Shown one piece after another: positions 1 through 7,178 of a stretch of 64,000 nt of DNA (position 1 is its first letter; each line of letters starts with the position of its first letter). The position numbers were made by a program, and so were the translations under genes. The stretch comes from Planctomycetota bacterium (GTDB taxonomy: Bacteria; Planctomycetota; Phycisphaerae; UBA1845; UTPLA1). Location of the stretch: positions 1 through 64,000 of the forward strand of contig JADJRI010000011.1 of NCBI GenBank assembly GCA_016712275.1. Reading direction: 5' to 3'. The notes beneath the pieces are model-generated. The model did not search any database and was not told where the DNA came from. It saw only the letters and a program-made list of their open reading frames with translations.

Positions 1-22
1 AAGCGGGATAATTCGTAGTCCG

Positions 23-265
23 TCAAGTCAATAATCCCTTCATTTCGATCGTCGTGGGTATCTCCCCATATCTGGGAAACGCCCCGGTTTCATGTTTGCT
101 GTAGATTCTCTGGCCGTTTACCACAACGTCGAAAACCCCTTTTTCTCCGACGATCGTTTCGACCGAAACCTGCTCTTTGCCAAACTTGGCCGTCAATTCA
201 GCCGCCAGACCGGCGGCTTGTGGCGCGTAGTTTCACATTCCGCAATATGTAACTTGAACCTTCAT
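23..265 (-). CDS. SelW/Rdx-family selenoprotein with in-frame UGA
   Basis: An 80-residue thioredoxin-like redox protein of the SelW/SelT/SelH (Rdx) family. Codon 11 is TGA (233-235) and falls exactly at the redox position of the family motif, giving Y-C-G-M-U-N-Y, so C8-x-x-U11. Reading through it gives a full-length family member with the typical middle G-x-x-G-V-F-D-V and tail S-K-x-E-T-G-x-F-P-R-Y-G-E-I. A perfect SECIS-like hairpin follows the UGA. The ATG at 265 is preferred over the ATG at 268 because GGAGG lies six bases upstream of it. An ordinary gene caller would miss the gene. No selA, selB, selD or tRNA-Sec is visible in the window, so decoding must rely on genes elsewhere. Exact redox substrate is unknown. 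Confidence 0.85.
200..218 (-). promoter_or_regulatory. Bacterial SECIS element for the SelW-like gene
   Basis: On the minus strand this is AGCCGCC-GGUCU-GGCGGCU, a perfect 7-bp stem with a five-base loop. It begins 14 bases after the UGA, and the first loop G is the 22nd base after it, inside the window known for bacterial SECIS elements (about 16-37). The GGUCU loop resembles the loop bound by SelB in E. coli fdhF. It lies inside the coding sequence, as bacterial SECIS elements do. Confidence 0.8.
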
Positions 266-458
266 CATAATCCTCCGCAAGATTTGCAGCCGCAGCAATA
301 CAAATTGGACGCGACTGCAATGTCGTCATGTCTTGCAAATTGTAATGCCAATCGTCAGTAAAATCCGGCAAGTGGAAGCGGGATTTGTAGATTGGCTTCG
401 CGTATTGCCGATCGTGCAAATCAACGAACTCGCATGATGCGATCAGTAAAAAAGCAAG

Positions 459-519
459 CCTGCTGCAAAACCTCTGCCGGGCCGTGGCGCGGATCGTTCC
501 GGCAGGATTTTACAACAGG
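459..519. terminator. Long imperfect inverted repeat between convergently spaced operon ends
   Basis: Arms 459-480 and 499-519 pair over about 18 positions with three mismatches and one bulge; the inner seven pairs (CTGCCGG/CCGGCAG) are perfect, and the loop is 18 bases. It lies downstream of the ATP-cone gene (minus strand, ends 616) and upstream of the SelW start. A terminator for the nrdR operon is the simplest reading, but no clean U-run follows on that strand. The rest of 266-615 shows no gene other than the SelW ribosome binding site near 272-276. Confidence 0.45.
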
Positions 520-615
520 CTCCAGAGAGACGGCGGAACCTGCTTCCGTCGCAGATCGTCCGTGAAAGGTTCCGCCGTCGGCGCTGATCCACCCGCGCCA
601 ATATTTTGATGCTCT

Positions 616-1296
616 CTACGTCGGGTCGCTCTGGTCTTTAAGCGTTCGTGCCTTGGGCTGCGGCAAGGCATCGCCAATCCGTTCCCGCAATTCGGCGGGG
701 CGTGCCGCACTTCCCCGACGGGAATTTGACTTCACGTTCAAGGCTCCCGGCAGCAAACCCCATGCCAGCATTTCGCTCCGCATCATTTCTTCAACCAGTT
801 CCGTTGTCACAACCTTGAGTCCGCAGCAAAAAACATGTTCTTCGACACGGCCGGCGATGACCCGGGCTGCAGGCGCATCAATTTGATGCACTTGCTGTAA
901 TGATTGAACGATGCGGCTTTTGTCCCATTGTCGGTGAACATAGCTCCCATCTCTGGGACGGTAATGGGCAACTTTGACCCATCTTCGCAGTTTTTCGCGA
1001 ACATGATGATGGTGTTTGATGGCCGCACTGGCAGCTGAATAGCCCGTTTGCGTAAGGACCAGCTCGACCAATTCGCCAAGGTGATCCGAGGGCACGGCCG
1101 AATTCGGCCGGCTCTTTCGCAAATAGGTCTGCACAGCCTCGGCCAATCCGCGCGATGTGGCCGAGTTTCGCTCATGCGGCTCTCCGCTGGAGGCGAAGCC
1201 GTTGCCGATGCATCCGTGCAACTTGGCCAGCAGAAAATCTTCAATTGCACCATCCCGTTTCAAAACGTTGATCGCGCCATCCATGGCTTTGCTCAC
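616..1296 (-). CDS. ATP-cone domain protein translationally coupled to nrdR
   Basis: A 226-residue protein with two segments that look like ATP-cone nucleotide-binding domains: an N-terminal stretch beginning I-N-V-L-K-R-D-G and a second around residues 120-180 (W-D-K-S-R-I-V, then V-T-T-E-L-V-E-E-M-M). ATP-cones sense ATP/dATP in NrdR and in class I and III ribonucleotide reductases. Its ATG overlaps the nrdR stop in an ATGA, so the two are translated together. There is no reductase active-site domain and no zinc ribbon, so it is not itself a reductase or a second NrdR. A role with NrdR in reading nucleotide levels is inferred only. Confidence 0.75.
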   Translation of the reverse strand: MSKAMDGAINVLKRDGAIEDFLLAKLHGCIGNGFASSGEPHERNSATSRGLAEAVQTYLRKSRPNSAVPSDHLGELVELVLTQTGYSAASAAIKHHHHVREKLRRWVKVAHYRPRDGSYVHRQWDKSRIVQSLQQVHQIDAPAARVIAGRVEEHVFCCGLKVVTTELVEEMMRSEMLAWGLLPGALNVKSNSRRGSAARPAELRERIGDALPQPKARTLKDQSDPT

Positions 1297-1796
1297 TGTT
1301 CTTCCGTAAAGAGGGACTGCTGTCCTTCGACGTCGGACTTTTCATCCTCGAGCACCTCCTGCGCTTCCTGAATGAAATCGCCGACTTCCTGAAACTCATA
1401 ATACAAACTTGCGAAACGAAGGTAAGCGATCTTATCCACTTTCCGCAACTTGTTCGAGATCGCTTTTCCGAGCGACACACTCGGCACCTCGCGATCGAAC
1501 TTTCGAAAGACCTCCTCTTCTACGTCATCAACCAGCCCTTCGATCTGATCTTGATGAAGGGAAAGTTTCCAGCATGCACGTGTCACTCCGCCGAGCAATT
1601 TGTCTCTTTGATAGGGTTCGCGCGTTCCATTTTTCTTGATCACCTGCAGTTTATTTGCGGCCTCGACACGCTCGTATGTTGTAAAGCGACGGCTGCAACC
1701 AAGACACTGACGCCGACGACGAATCACGGTACCGTTTTCCGCGGCCCGTGAATCAATGACTTTGTCATCCTTTTCTTTGCAATATGGACATCGCAT
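1293..1796 (-). CDS. nrdR: Transcriptional repressor NrdR
   Basis: NrdR represses ribonucleotide reductase genes when its ATP-cone binds dATP. The 167-residue protein starts M-R-C-P-Y-C and carries the zinc ribbon C-P-Y-C near residue 3 and C-L-G-C near residue 31, followed by R-R-F-T-T-Y-E-R and an ATP-cone starting V-I-K-K-N-G-T-R-E-P-Y. The open frame extends to 1829, but M-R-C-P-Y-C is the universal NrdR N-terminus, so the start is placed at 1796. The C-terminal tail after about residue 150 is slightly longer than usual. It is first in an operon with the ATP-cone gene, and a NrdR-box-like palindrome lies 35-50 bases upstream of its start. Confidence 0.95.
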   Translation of the reverse strand: MRCPYCKEKDDKVIDSRAAENGTVIRRRRQCLGCSRRFTTYERVEAANKLQVIKKNGTREPYQRDKLLGGVTRACWKLSLHQDQIEGLVDDVEEEVFRKFDREVPSVSLGKAISNKLRKVDKIAYLRFASLYYEFQEVGDFIQEAQEVLEDEKSDVEGQQSLFTEEQ

Positions 1797-1830
1797 CCAA
1801 GCGCCGCATTCATTCGGGGACTGGCCCAAA

Positions 1831-1846
1831 CCCCAACATATTGTGT
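1831..1846. promoter_or_regulatory. Candidate NrdR box upstream of nrdR
   Basis: The 16-base site CCCCAACATATTGTGT matches 13 of 16 positions of the published NrdR-box consensus acaCwAtATaTwGtgt. It sits 35-50 bases upstream of the nrdR start, where an autoregulatory operator would be expected. NrdR boxes usually come in pairs about 31 bases apart; at that distance (about 1862-1879) there is only a weak match (about half the positions). Confidence 0.55.
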
Positions 1847-2047
1847 GCGCAGGAACTTACGACCACATTATCAGGGTGTCAAGGAAAAAAACCGCCCCAC
1901 GCTACATAGGATTTCTCGGATGCCTTACACTCCCCTCCCCCGATCGAAATCAATTTCGTCGAGCGTCGCGCCTGTGACTTGTTTCCTGGTGAGCCGTCGA
2001 ACGGGGTTTGCCTTGACCATGAGCGACACACAAGGAAGGCGAATTCG

Positions 2048-2998
2048 TTGAGCAGCAGACTGATTGAACACTTACTGGGTGACCTCAGACTGCTGGGGTA
2101 TAGCGTTGCCGGCGAAGAGAGCGTCGTAGCTTGTCCGGAACTGAATGTCTGCTTCGATGTGGGCAAGGCGCCATCGGAGATTCTGCCCATCGATTACGTG
2201 CTGCTCACCCACGGCCACATGGATCACGCCGCCGGAATTGCATATTACCTGAGCCAGAGAAACTTTGTGGGAAACGCACCCGGTTGCGTCGTTGCGCTCG
2301 CAGCCTGGTCGATCCGATCAAGGCCCTGCTGCAGGTTTGGGGGGCGGATTGAAGGCCGTGTCACGCCGGCGAAGATCATCGGACTTTCGCCAAATGAAGA
2401 CTTCGAGCTTCGACGCGGATTAATTGCGCGAACGTTTGAAATCAATCACGGTGTGCCGTCGCTGGGATATGCCGTCGTCGATGTTCGTCACAAGCTGAAA
2501 GCGGAATTCGCCGAGAAGAGCGGGCCGGAACTCGTGGCGATCAAGAAACAGGGCGTCGAAATTCAACATCGCGTTGAGGTGCCGCTTGTCGCATATTGCG
2601 GCGACACAGCGGAAGGCGCCTGGATGGAAAACCCGGTCGTTCGCGATGCAAAAGTGCTGATCCTTGAGTGTACATTCTTCGAGCCCGACCATGTCAGCCG
2701 GGCGCGGGCAGGCTTTCATCTTCATGTGCGCGATGTGGCGCGAATTCTGTCAAAGATGAAAAACGAGCACATTGTATTGTCCCACGTTACGCGACGAACG
2801 GGCATTCGGGATGCCAAGCGCATGCTTTCAAAATTGCTGCCGGAGCAATCAATGGCGAGGGTTCGATTCCTTATGGACGCTCGCTTGGCGCGCACGGAGC
2901 GCGAGGCACGCGAAAATAACGCATCGACTGCCCGGCACGCTGAGCAAAACAGCTCAGGCCAATCAGAAGAAGTAAAAGAAGGTCATCGCAATAAATAA
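2048..2998 (+). CDS. Metallo-beta-lactamase-fold hydrolase, tRNase Z-like
   Basis: About 316 residues. The metal site T-H-G-H-M-D-H-A-A-G near residue 50 is the H-x-H-x-D-H motif of the fold; further candidate metal ligands are in Y-C-G-D-T and in L-S-H-V near the C-terminus. The layout resembles tRNase Z-like proteins, but without a clear exosite the exact substrate is open. A TTG at 2048 has AAGGAAGG eight bases upstream; the frame stays open to 1979 without a better start. Residues about 84-99 read wrongly: one base appears lost near 2296-2299 and one gained in the G6 at 2339-2344. Correcting both restores S-L-V-D-P-I-K-A-L-L-Q-V-W-G. The 3' end overlaps the convergent antiporter gene by 36 bases. 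Confidence 0.8.
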   Translation: MSSRLIEHLLGDLRLLGYSVAGEESVVACPELNVCFDVGKAPSEILPIDYVLLTHGHMDHAAGIAYYLSQRNFVGNAPGCVVALAAWSIRSRPCCRFGGRIEGRVTPAKIIGLSPNEDFELRRGLIARTFEINHGVPSLGYAVVDVRHKLKAEFAEKSGPELVAIKKQGVEIQHRVEVPLVAYCGDTAEGAWMENPVVRDAKVLILECTFFEPDHVSRARAGFHLHVRDVARILSKMKNEHIVLSHVTRRTGIRDAKRMLSKLLPEQSMARVRFLMDARLARTEREARENNASTARHAEQNSSGQSEEVKEGHRNK

Positions 2999-4423
2999 CG
3001 GTATCAGCAACGCGCCGCTGTAGGCCATGTACCCAAAGAAGCTGGGCATCTTGATGCCTTCGTGTTCGGCAATGGCCTTCACCATGAAATTGGGGCCGTT
3101 GCCGATGTAGGTATTGGCCCCCATGAATACCGCTCCGATCGAAATGGCCGTGAGCTGGTCCATCCGAATGATGTGGCCGCTTAAGAGCCGAAGCGTTTCG
3201 CCATCGACATGATGGGTGGTCATGGCATTTGCGGTTTCGAAAAAGACGACATACGTGGGCGCGTTGTCGAGGACACTGCTGAGCAGCCCCGTGGCCCAGA
3301 AAAACTGCCAGGGTTCCTTGATACCGAGCGACGCGCCTTTGGCATTCAAAATTTCAATGGCCGGCTGCATGCAGATGAATATGCCGATGAAAAGGCAGGC
3401 GACTTCGAGAATCGCGGCATAATTGAAATTGTTCTCGGGGCGAATCGCCTTGGCCGTCAGACGAAGCGACAATCCGACCATCGCAAGTTGGACCAACTCG
3501 CGGCAAAATGGAAACGGAATCCATCCGCCTTCAATATTCAGGAATGGCTTGCCCGGCGTCAACGTACCGGTCGCAAGGACAACGCCCGCCAGCAGCAGGA
3601 AATTGACTTTTCCGACGATCGACAGCGGCATCACCAATGCTTCGTCAAGCCTGATATCCCGTGGCGTTTCACTTTTGTAACGGATCGAATCCCAAATGAA
3701 ATAAACCAATAAAAGGACGACCAGCATCATGGCCCATTCCTTCCAAAGTGACAGCGTCCAGAGGAACGGAACGCCTTTGAGGTAGCCGAGAAAAAGCGGA
3801 GGATCGCCAATGGGCAGGAGCGTTCCACCGACATTGCTCACGATGAAAATGAAAAATATGACCGTATGCACGACATGCTTGCGCTCCGAATTTGTTTTAA
3901 GCACTGGTCGAATCAGGAGCATGGAAGCGCCGGTCGTGCCGATGAAACTGGCGAGCACGCCGCCTATGGCCAGGAACGCCGTGTTCGTAATCGGATGGGC
4001 GGGCATGTCGCCACGAACCGAAATGCCGCCCGCGATAACGTACAAGCTGAATAACAAAGAAATAAAAGGCAGATACTCCATGAGCGAATTGGCGAGCACA
4101 CCAACGGCCGTGGCTTTGCCCGGCTCCGTGACGGCATGACCATCGTGGGAATGCGTTTGCAACCCGAGCGTTTTGAGAACAGTTTCAGAAAAAGGGTCAT
4201 GAACGGTCGCGCCGAAATCGCGGGAGGCGTAATAGCCCAACGTGATGAGCGCCAGCACAACGGCAACCATCAGCTTGCTTGAATTCTTGTGCCACCAATG
4301 CTCGAACTTCGGAACGAGAGGCAAAACCGCGATTGAAAGCAGCAAAACGACAAACGGCGCGGTCCAAACGAGCAGTGGCGTTGGATGCACAACGGCCTGT
4401 GATGTTGTGTCTGCGAAAATCAT
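2963..4423 (-). CDS. Sodium:proton antiporter, ion transporter superfamily (NhaD/citrate-transporter-like)
   Basis: A 486-residue inner-membrane protein with about 12 hydrophobic segments. The two diagnostic loops are N-V-G-G-T-L-L-P-I-G-D-P-P-L-F near residue 200 and D-N-A-P-T-Y near residue 390, followed by G-A-N-T-Y-I-G-N-G-P-N-F, the two re-entrant regions of the IT superfamily. Proteins of this form are usually annotated as sodium:proton antiporters; the G-D-P-P-L-F variant differs from classical NhaD, so the ion is not certain. A histidine-containing loop (H-S-H-D-G-H) lies near residue 92. It appears to stand alone, and its start lies eight bases from a perfect palindrome. Confidence 0.85.
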   Translation of the reverse strand: MIFADTTSQAVVHPTPLLVWTAPFVVLLLSIAVLPLVPKFEHWWHKNSSKLMVAVVLALITLGYYASRDFGATVHDPFSETVLKTLGLQTHSHDGHAVTEPGKATAVGVLANSLMEYLPFISLLFSLYVIAGGISVRGDMPAHPITNTAFLAIGGVLASFIGTTGASMLLIRPVLKTNSERKHVVHTVIFFIFIVSNVGGTLLPIGDPPLFLGYLKGVPFLWTLSLWKEWAMMLVVLLLVYFIWDSIRYKSETPRDIRLDEALVMPLSIVGKVNFLLLAGVVLATGTLTPGKPFLNIEGGWIPFPFCRELVQLAMVGLSLRLTAKAIRPENNFNYAAILEVACLFIGIFICMQPAIEILNAKGASLGIKEPWQFFWATGLLSSVLDNAPTYVVFFETANAMTTHHVDGETLRLLSGHIIRMDQLTAISIGAVFMGANTYIGNGPNFMVKAIAEHEGIKMPSFFGYMAYSGALLIPLFIAMTFFYFF

Positions 4424-4429
4424 GCGGGG

Positions 4430-4446
4430 CGTTTTAGCCTAAAACG
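4430..4446. promoter_or_regulatory. Perfect palindrome at the antiporter 5' end
   Basis: CGTTTTAG-C-CTAAAACG is a perfect 8-bp-arm palindrome ending seven bases before the antiporter ATG, where a ribosome binding site would be expected and none is seen. It could be a repressor operator or a small hairpin in a very short leader. The remainder of the 4424-4640 spacer shows no gene. Confidence 0.4.
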
Positions 4447-4640
4447 TTCGGAATTGAAAATACCATCCAAAGATCGGATTGCGGTCCACTGCGGTAAAAC
4501 CATACCATAATGCAGTGCGGGAGAGAAAACGCAAGCCCCGCATTGGAGTAAATGCGTTGTCTCGCCAATGATGCCGTGGGCGACAGCAAGTGTCGATTTC
4601 AGGTGAAGGGCAGCCATCAGCGAAGACGCCAAATCAATCG

Positions 4641-5093
4641 TTACGACGCTGTCGTCGCGTCCGGCCGACGGCCATGAAACGCGGCGGCAATGGCGGCCCT
4701 GTTGGTGAGGCCGGTTTTGGCAAGAATGCGATGAACATGATCTTTGATGGTTGCGAGTGAGAGAAACAGCCGTTTTGCGATCTGCTTGTTACTGAGACCC
4801 TCTGCCACGAGACCGCAGACTTCGAATTCCCGCTTTGAGAGGGCTCTCAAGCTCTCGGAAGGCAAAGCGGGGTTGGTCGCGTCCTCAGCAGGCATTCGCA
4901 GCACAACCAGCGGCTGGCCCAGCGTTTGAGACGCCTCGAAGTCGATGGTAAGGCCGGCCTTGAGTCGCACATTTTGCGCAAGCCTGACCAGATCGACGAC
5001 CGGAACGGAGGGACCCCGTTTCTCGTGCAGCGACGTGATCAATTCGCGCAAGCGAATGAGTGTTTCCTGATCCAATGGCGTAATCGGTGGCAC
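4641..5093 (-). CDS. LuxR-type helix-turn-helix regulator
   Basis: About 150 residues. The C-terminal 65 residues form a GerE/LuxR DNA-binding domain: L-S-K-R-E-F-E-V-C-G-L-V-A-E-G-L-S-N-K-Q-I-A, then L-S-L-A-T-I-K-D-H-V-H-R-I-L-A-K. The N-terminal half has no receiver-domain aspartate or other recognised sensor and is too short for a PAS or GAF domain. The GTG at 5093 has GAGG six bases upstream and is preferred; a TTG at 5105 is in frame too. It diverges from the NTF2-like gene at 5159, and the short shared spacer suggests a common control region. Ligand or partner kinase unknown. Confidence 0.8.
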   Translation of the reverse strand: MPPITPLDQETLIRLRELITSLHEKRGPSVPVVDLVRLAQNVRLKAGLTIDFEASQTLGQPLVVLRMPAEDATNPALPSESLRALSKREFEVCGLVAEGLSNKQIAKRLFLSLATIKDHVHRILAKTGLTNRAAIAAAFHGRRPDATTAS

Positions 5094-5158
5094 TGTCCGC
5101 CTCAATGCGATAAGGACCCAAGTTCAGCACATTGATTCTATATGAAAGGAACGACCCG

Positions 5159-5539
5159 ATGCCAGTAAAACCCGAAGATCGACAAGTTGTGGACAAGGTA
5201 TTTCAAGCCATGCACGCCCGCGCTCAGGGCGAAAAAGTGATGGCCACCTTGTTTGCGCCCAATGCCACGCTAAGCGAACCGTTCAGCGGCGAGCCGCGCA
5301 CGCACAAGGGCAAAGACAGCATCATGGCCTGGTTTCGCCAGGCTGTTACTGAGATGCCGCCCGACATGACCATCAAAATGGATCGCATCGACATGGACGG
5401 CGATCGCGTGCGTGCGGATTGGACCTGCACTTCGAGTGTCTTCAGCACGCCGATGAAGGGAAGCGACTATTATCGGATTTCCGGCGGATTAATTGAACAG
5501 GCGGAATTTGTGGTCACCGAAATGCCGCCGATGGGATGA
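5159..5539 (+). CDS. SnoaL/NTF2-like family protein
   Basis: A 126-residue cytoplasmic alpha+beta barrel protein of the SnoaL-like (nuclear transport factor 2 fold) group. An N-terminal helix (V-V-D-K-V-F-Q-A-M-H-A-R) is followed by L-F-A-P-N-A-T-L-S-E-P-F and a strand with D-W-T-C-T-S-S-V-F, the usual order. AAAGGA precedes the ATG at 5159. The fold serves isomerases, hydratases and binding proteins, so no reaction can be named. It is divergent from the LuxR-type gene. Confidence 0.7.
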   Translation: MPVKPEDRQVVDKVFQAMHARAQGEKVMATLFAPNATLSEPFSGEPRTHKGKDSIMAWFRQAVTEMPPDMTIKMDRIDMDGDRVRADWTCTSSVFSTPMKGSDYYRISGGLIEQAEFVVTEMPPMG

Positions 5540-5644
5540 CCGGCAAATCGGCATCAGAGTTTTCGATTCGACTCATGTGAATCCTGGATTCCACCCATGC
5601 AATTGGGGCGAATTAGAAATTAAGCGCCCATTGGGAGACTTATC

Positions 5645-6184
5645 ATGAATATCCGTCGCAACCGGAAGTGGTTGTTGGTCAGCTCGATGCTTGTGGTCAT
5701 CGCCCCGTTCAGCCTGTGGGCGCTGGGTCCGGATGATGAAACGTCCATGTCCGAGTTTTCCGTCAACGACTTGAAGTGGATGACGGGAACGTGGCACGGT
5801 GAAATCTTCGGCGGAACCATCGTGGAACGGTGGTTCGCGCCATCGGGCGGTGCAATGCTCGGCACATCGCAGATGGGAACCGACCGCAGCCGTACCACAT
5901 ACGAGCTGCTGTTGATTGAAGAAAAAGGCGGCGCGCCGACCATGTTCCTGCGACACTTCAAGCAATACTTGACGACTCAGGAAACAGCCGCGATGGAGTT
6001 TCGCCTGACGCAACTTGACGGCAAGAAAGCCGTATTCGAAACATCGGACACAAGCCACACCTTCACGCGCATCACGTATGAATTGGAGGGGAAAACACTG
6101 GTTGTCCTGCTGGAGGGACAAAAGGGCGAAAAGCCCCTGAAAATCGAAAGTCGCATGAATCGCAAACCATCAAAAAAGCGGTAA
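5645..6184 (+). CDS. Exported DUF6265-like protein
   Basis: A 179-residue protein with a signal peptide: basic M-N-I-R-R-N-R-K followed by a hydrophobic stretch to about residue 27. The mature part opens W-M-T-G-T-W-H-G and contains E-R-W-F-A-P-S-G-G-A-M-L-G-T-S and E-E-K-G-G, the pattern of the DUF6265 family of small beta-rich exported proteins of unknown function. The C-terminal tail is lysine-rich (R-K-P-S-K-K-R). It lies before another exported protein of similar lipocalin-like style (6420), but 235 bases apart, so a shared operon is uncertain. Confidence 0.7.
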   Translation: MNIRRNRKWLLVSSMLVVIAPFSLWALGPDDETSMSEFSVNDLKWMTGTWHGEIFGGTIVERWFAPSGGAMLGTSQMGTDRSRTTYELLLIEEKGGAPTMFLRHFKQYLTTQETAAMEFRLTQLDGKKAVFETSDTSHTFTRITYELEGKTLVVLLEGQKGEKPLKIESRMNRKPSKKR

Positions 6185-6419
6185 CGTCACCCCAACTCTT
6201 GCGAACACAAGGGTTTGCAATTCCGCAAATCTCGGCTGTTTTGGGCCGGATTTTAAGTTGACAGGCGGGCCACGGTTTGGCTAATGTTTGGCTGTGAATG
6301 GTTGAGAGGCAATTCAAGGGTCGTATTCGAACATATCGCGGTTTTGCAGCGTGCGAAACTGCTGCCGTTAAATGGCGGTCCCGCCACTTTTTTTGGAAAT
6401 CAGTTGAAAAGGAGAAACC

Positions 6420-7058
6420 ATGTTGAAAAACAAGCATCTCGGAATGGCTTTGCGAACTCTGTTGGCCTGTAGTGTTCTCGTCGGCATTACGGCCCTGGTT
6501 GCCTCGCGCGTCGTTTCCGACGACACCAAGGGCCAGCCGGAAATGACCAAGGAACAGATGGAAGCCCAAAAGAAAATGGAAGAGGCGGGACGTCCCGGAC
6601 CCCATCACAAGCACCTCGATGCCATCGTCGGTGAGTGGAATTGTGACAGCAAATTCTGGATGGGTCCCGGCGAGCCAATGACCGCCAAGGCCACGGCCTC
6701 CTACAAGTGGATTCTGGACGGTCGCTTCGTTCAGGAGGAATACAATTCGGAATTCGAAGGCAAGCCTTTCAAGGGAATCGGAACGTTCGGCTACGACAAT
6801 ACCACCAAGAAATATAGCTCGACGTGGATCGATAACATGAGCACCACGCTCTATGTGTCCTCGGGCACATGCGACGATTCCGGAAAGAGCTTTACCTTCA
6901 ACGGCGAAAGCCCCTGCAGCATGACGGGCAAGATTCTCAAGGATCGTTCGGAATGGAAGATCATCAGCAAAGACAAGCATGTCTTCGAAATGTTCAAGGA
7001 AGGCGAAGACGGCAAAATGATGAAAGTCATGGAAATCACCTACAATCGCAAGGCCTGA
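6420..7058 (+). CDS. Exported DUF1579 family protein
   Basis: A 212-residue protein beginning with a signal peptide (hydrophobic residues about 12-30, A-S-R-V-V-S boundary). A charged M-T-K-E-Q-M-E-A-Q-K-K-M-E-E segment follows, then the DUF1579 core: H-L-D-A-I-V-G-E-W-N, Y-K-W-I-L-D-G-R-F-V-Q-E-E-Y, G-I-G-T-F-G-Y-D-N and a final I-T-Y-N-R-K-A. GGAG lies seven bases before the ATG. The function of DUF1579 is not known; the fold is lipocalin-like. A strong terminator hairpin follows at 7091-7128. Confidence 0.8.
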   Translation: MLKNKHLGMALRTLLACSVLVGITALVASRVVSDDTKGQPEMTKEQMEAQKKMEEAGRPGPHHKHLDAIVGEWNCDSKFWMGPGEPMTAKATASYKWILDGRFVQEEYNSEFEGKPFKGIGTFGYDNTTKKYSSTWIDNMSTTLYVSSGTCDDSGKSFTFNGESPCSMTGKILKDRSEWKIISKDKHVFEMFKEGEDGKMMKVMEITYNRKA

Positions 7059-7090
7059 TTTCGCCCCACGAATGTAGCAATCCGCAAATG

Positions 7091-7128
7091 AAAGTCCCCG
7101 CGAAGACAGGTATCTTCGCGGGGACTTT
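7091..7128. terminator. Perfect 16-bp bidirectional terminator hairpin
   Basis: AAAGTCCCCGCGAAGA and its exact complement are separated by a six-base loop (CAGGTA). The outer A/T pairs give a U-tract on either strand, so it can end both the DUF1579 gene (plus) and the membrane protein gene ending at 7179 (minus). Confidence 0.85.
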
Positions 7129-7178
7129 CCACCTAAGAGTGGAGTGTCGAATTGCCGGCACTCGCCGGCTGTATCGCC

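Noticed and set aside
1862..1879. Second NrdR box 31 bases from the first
   Set aside because: Only about half the consensus positions match, so I do not count it as a site.
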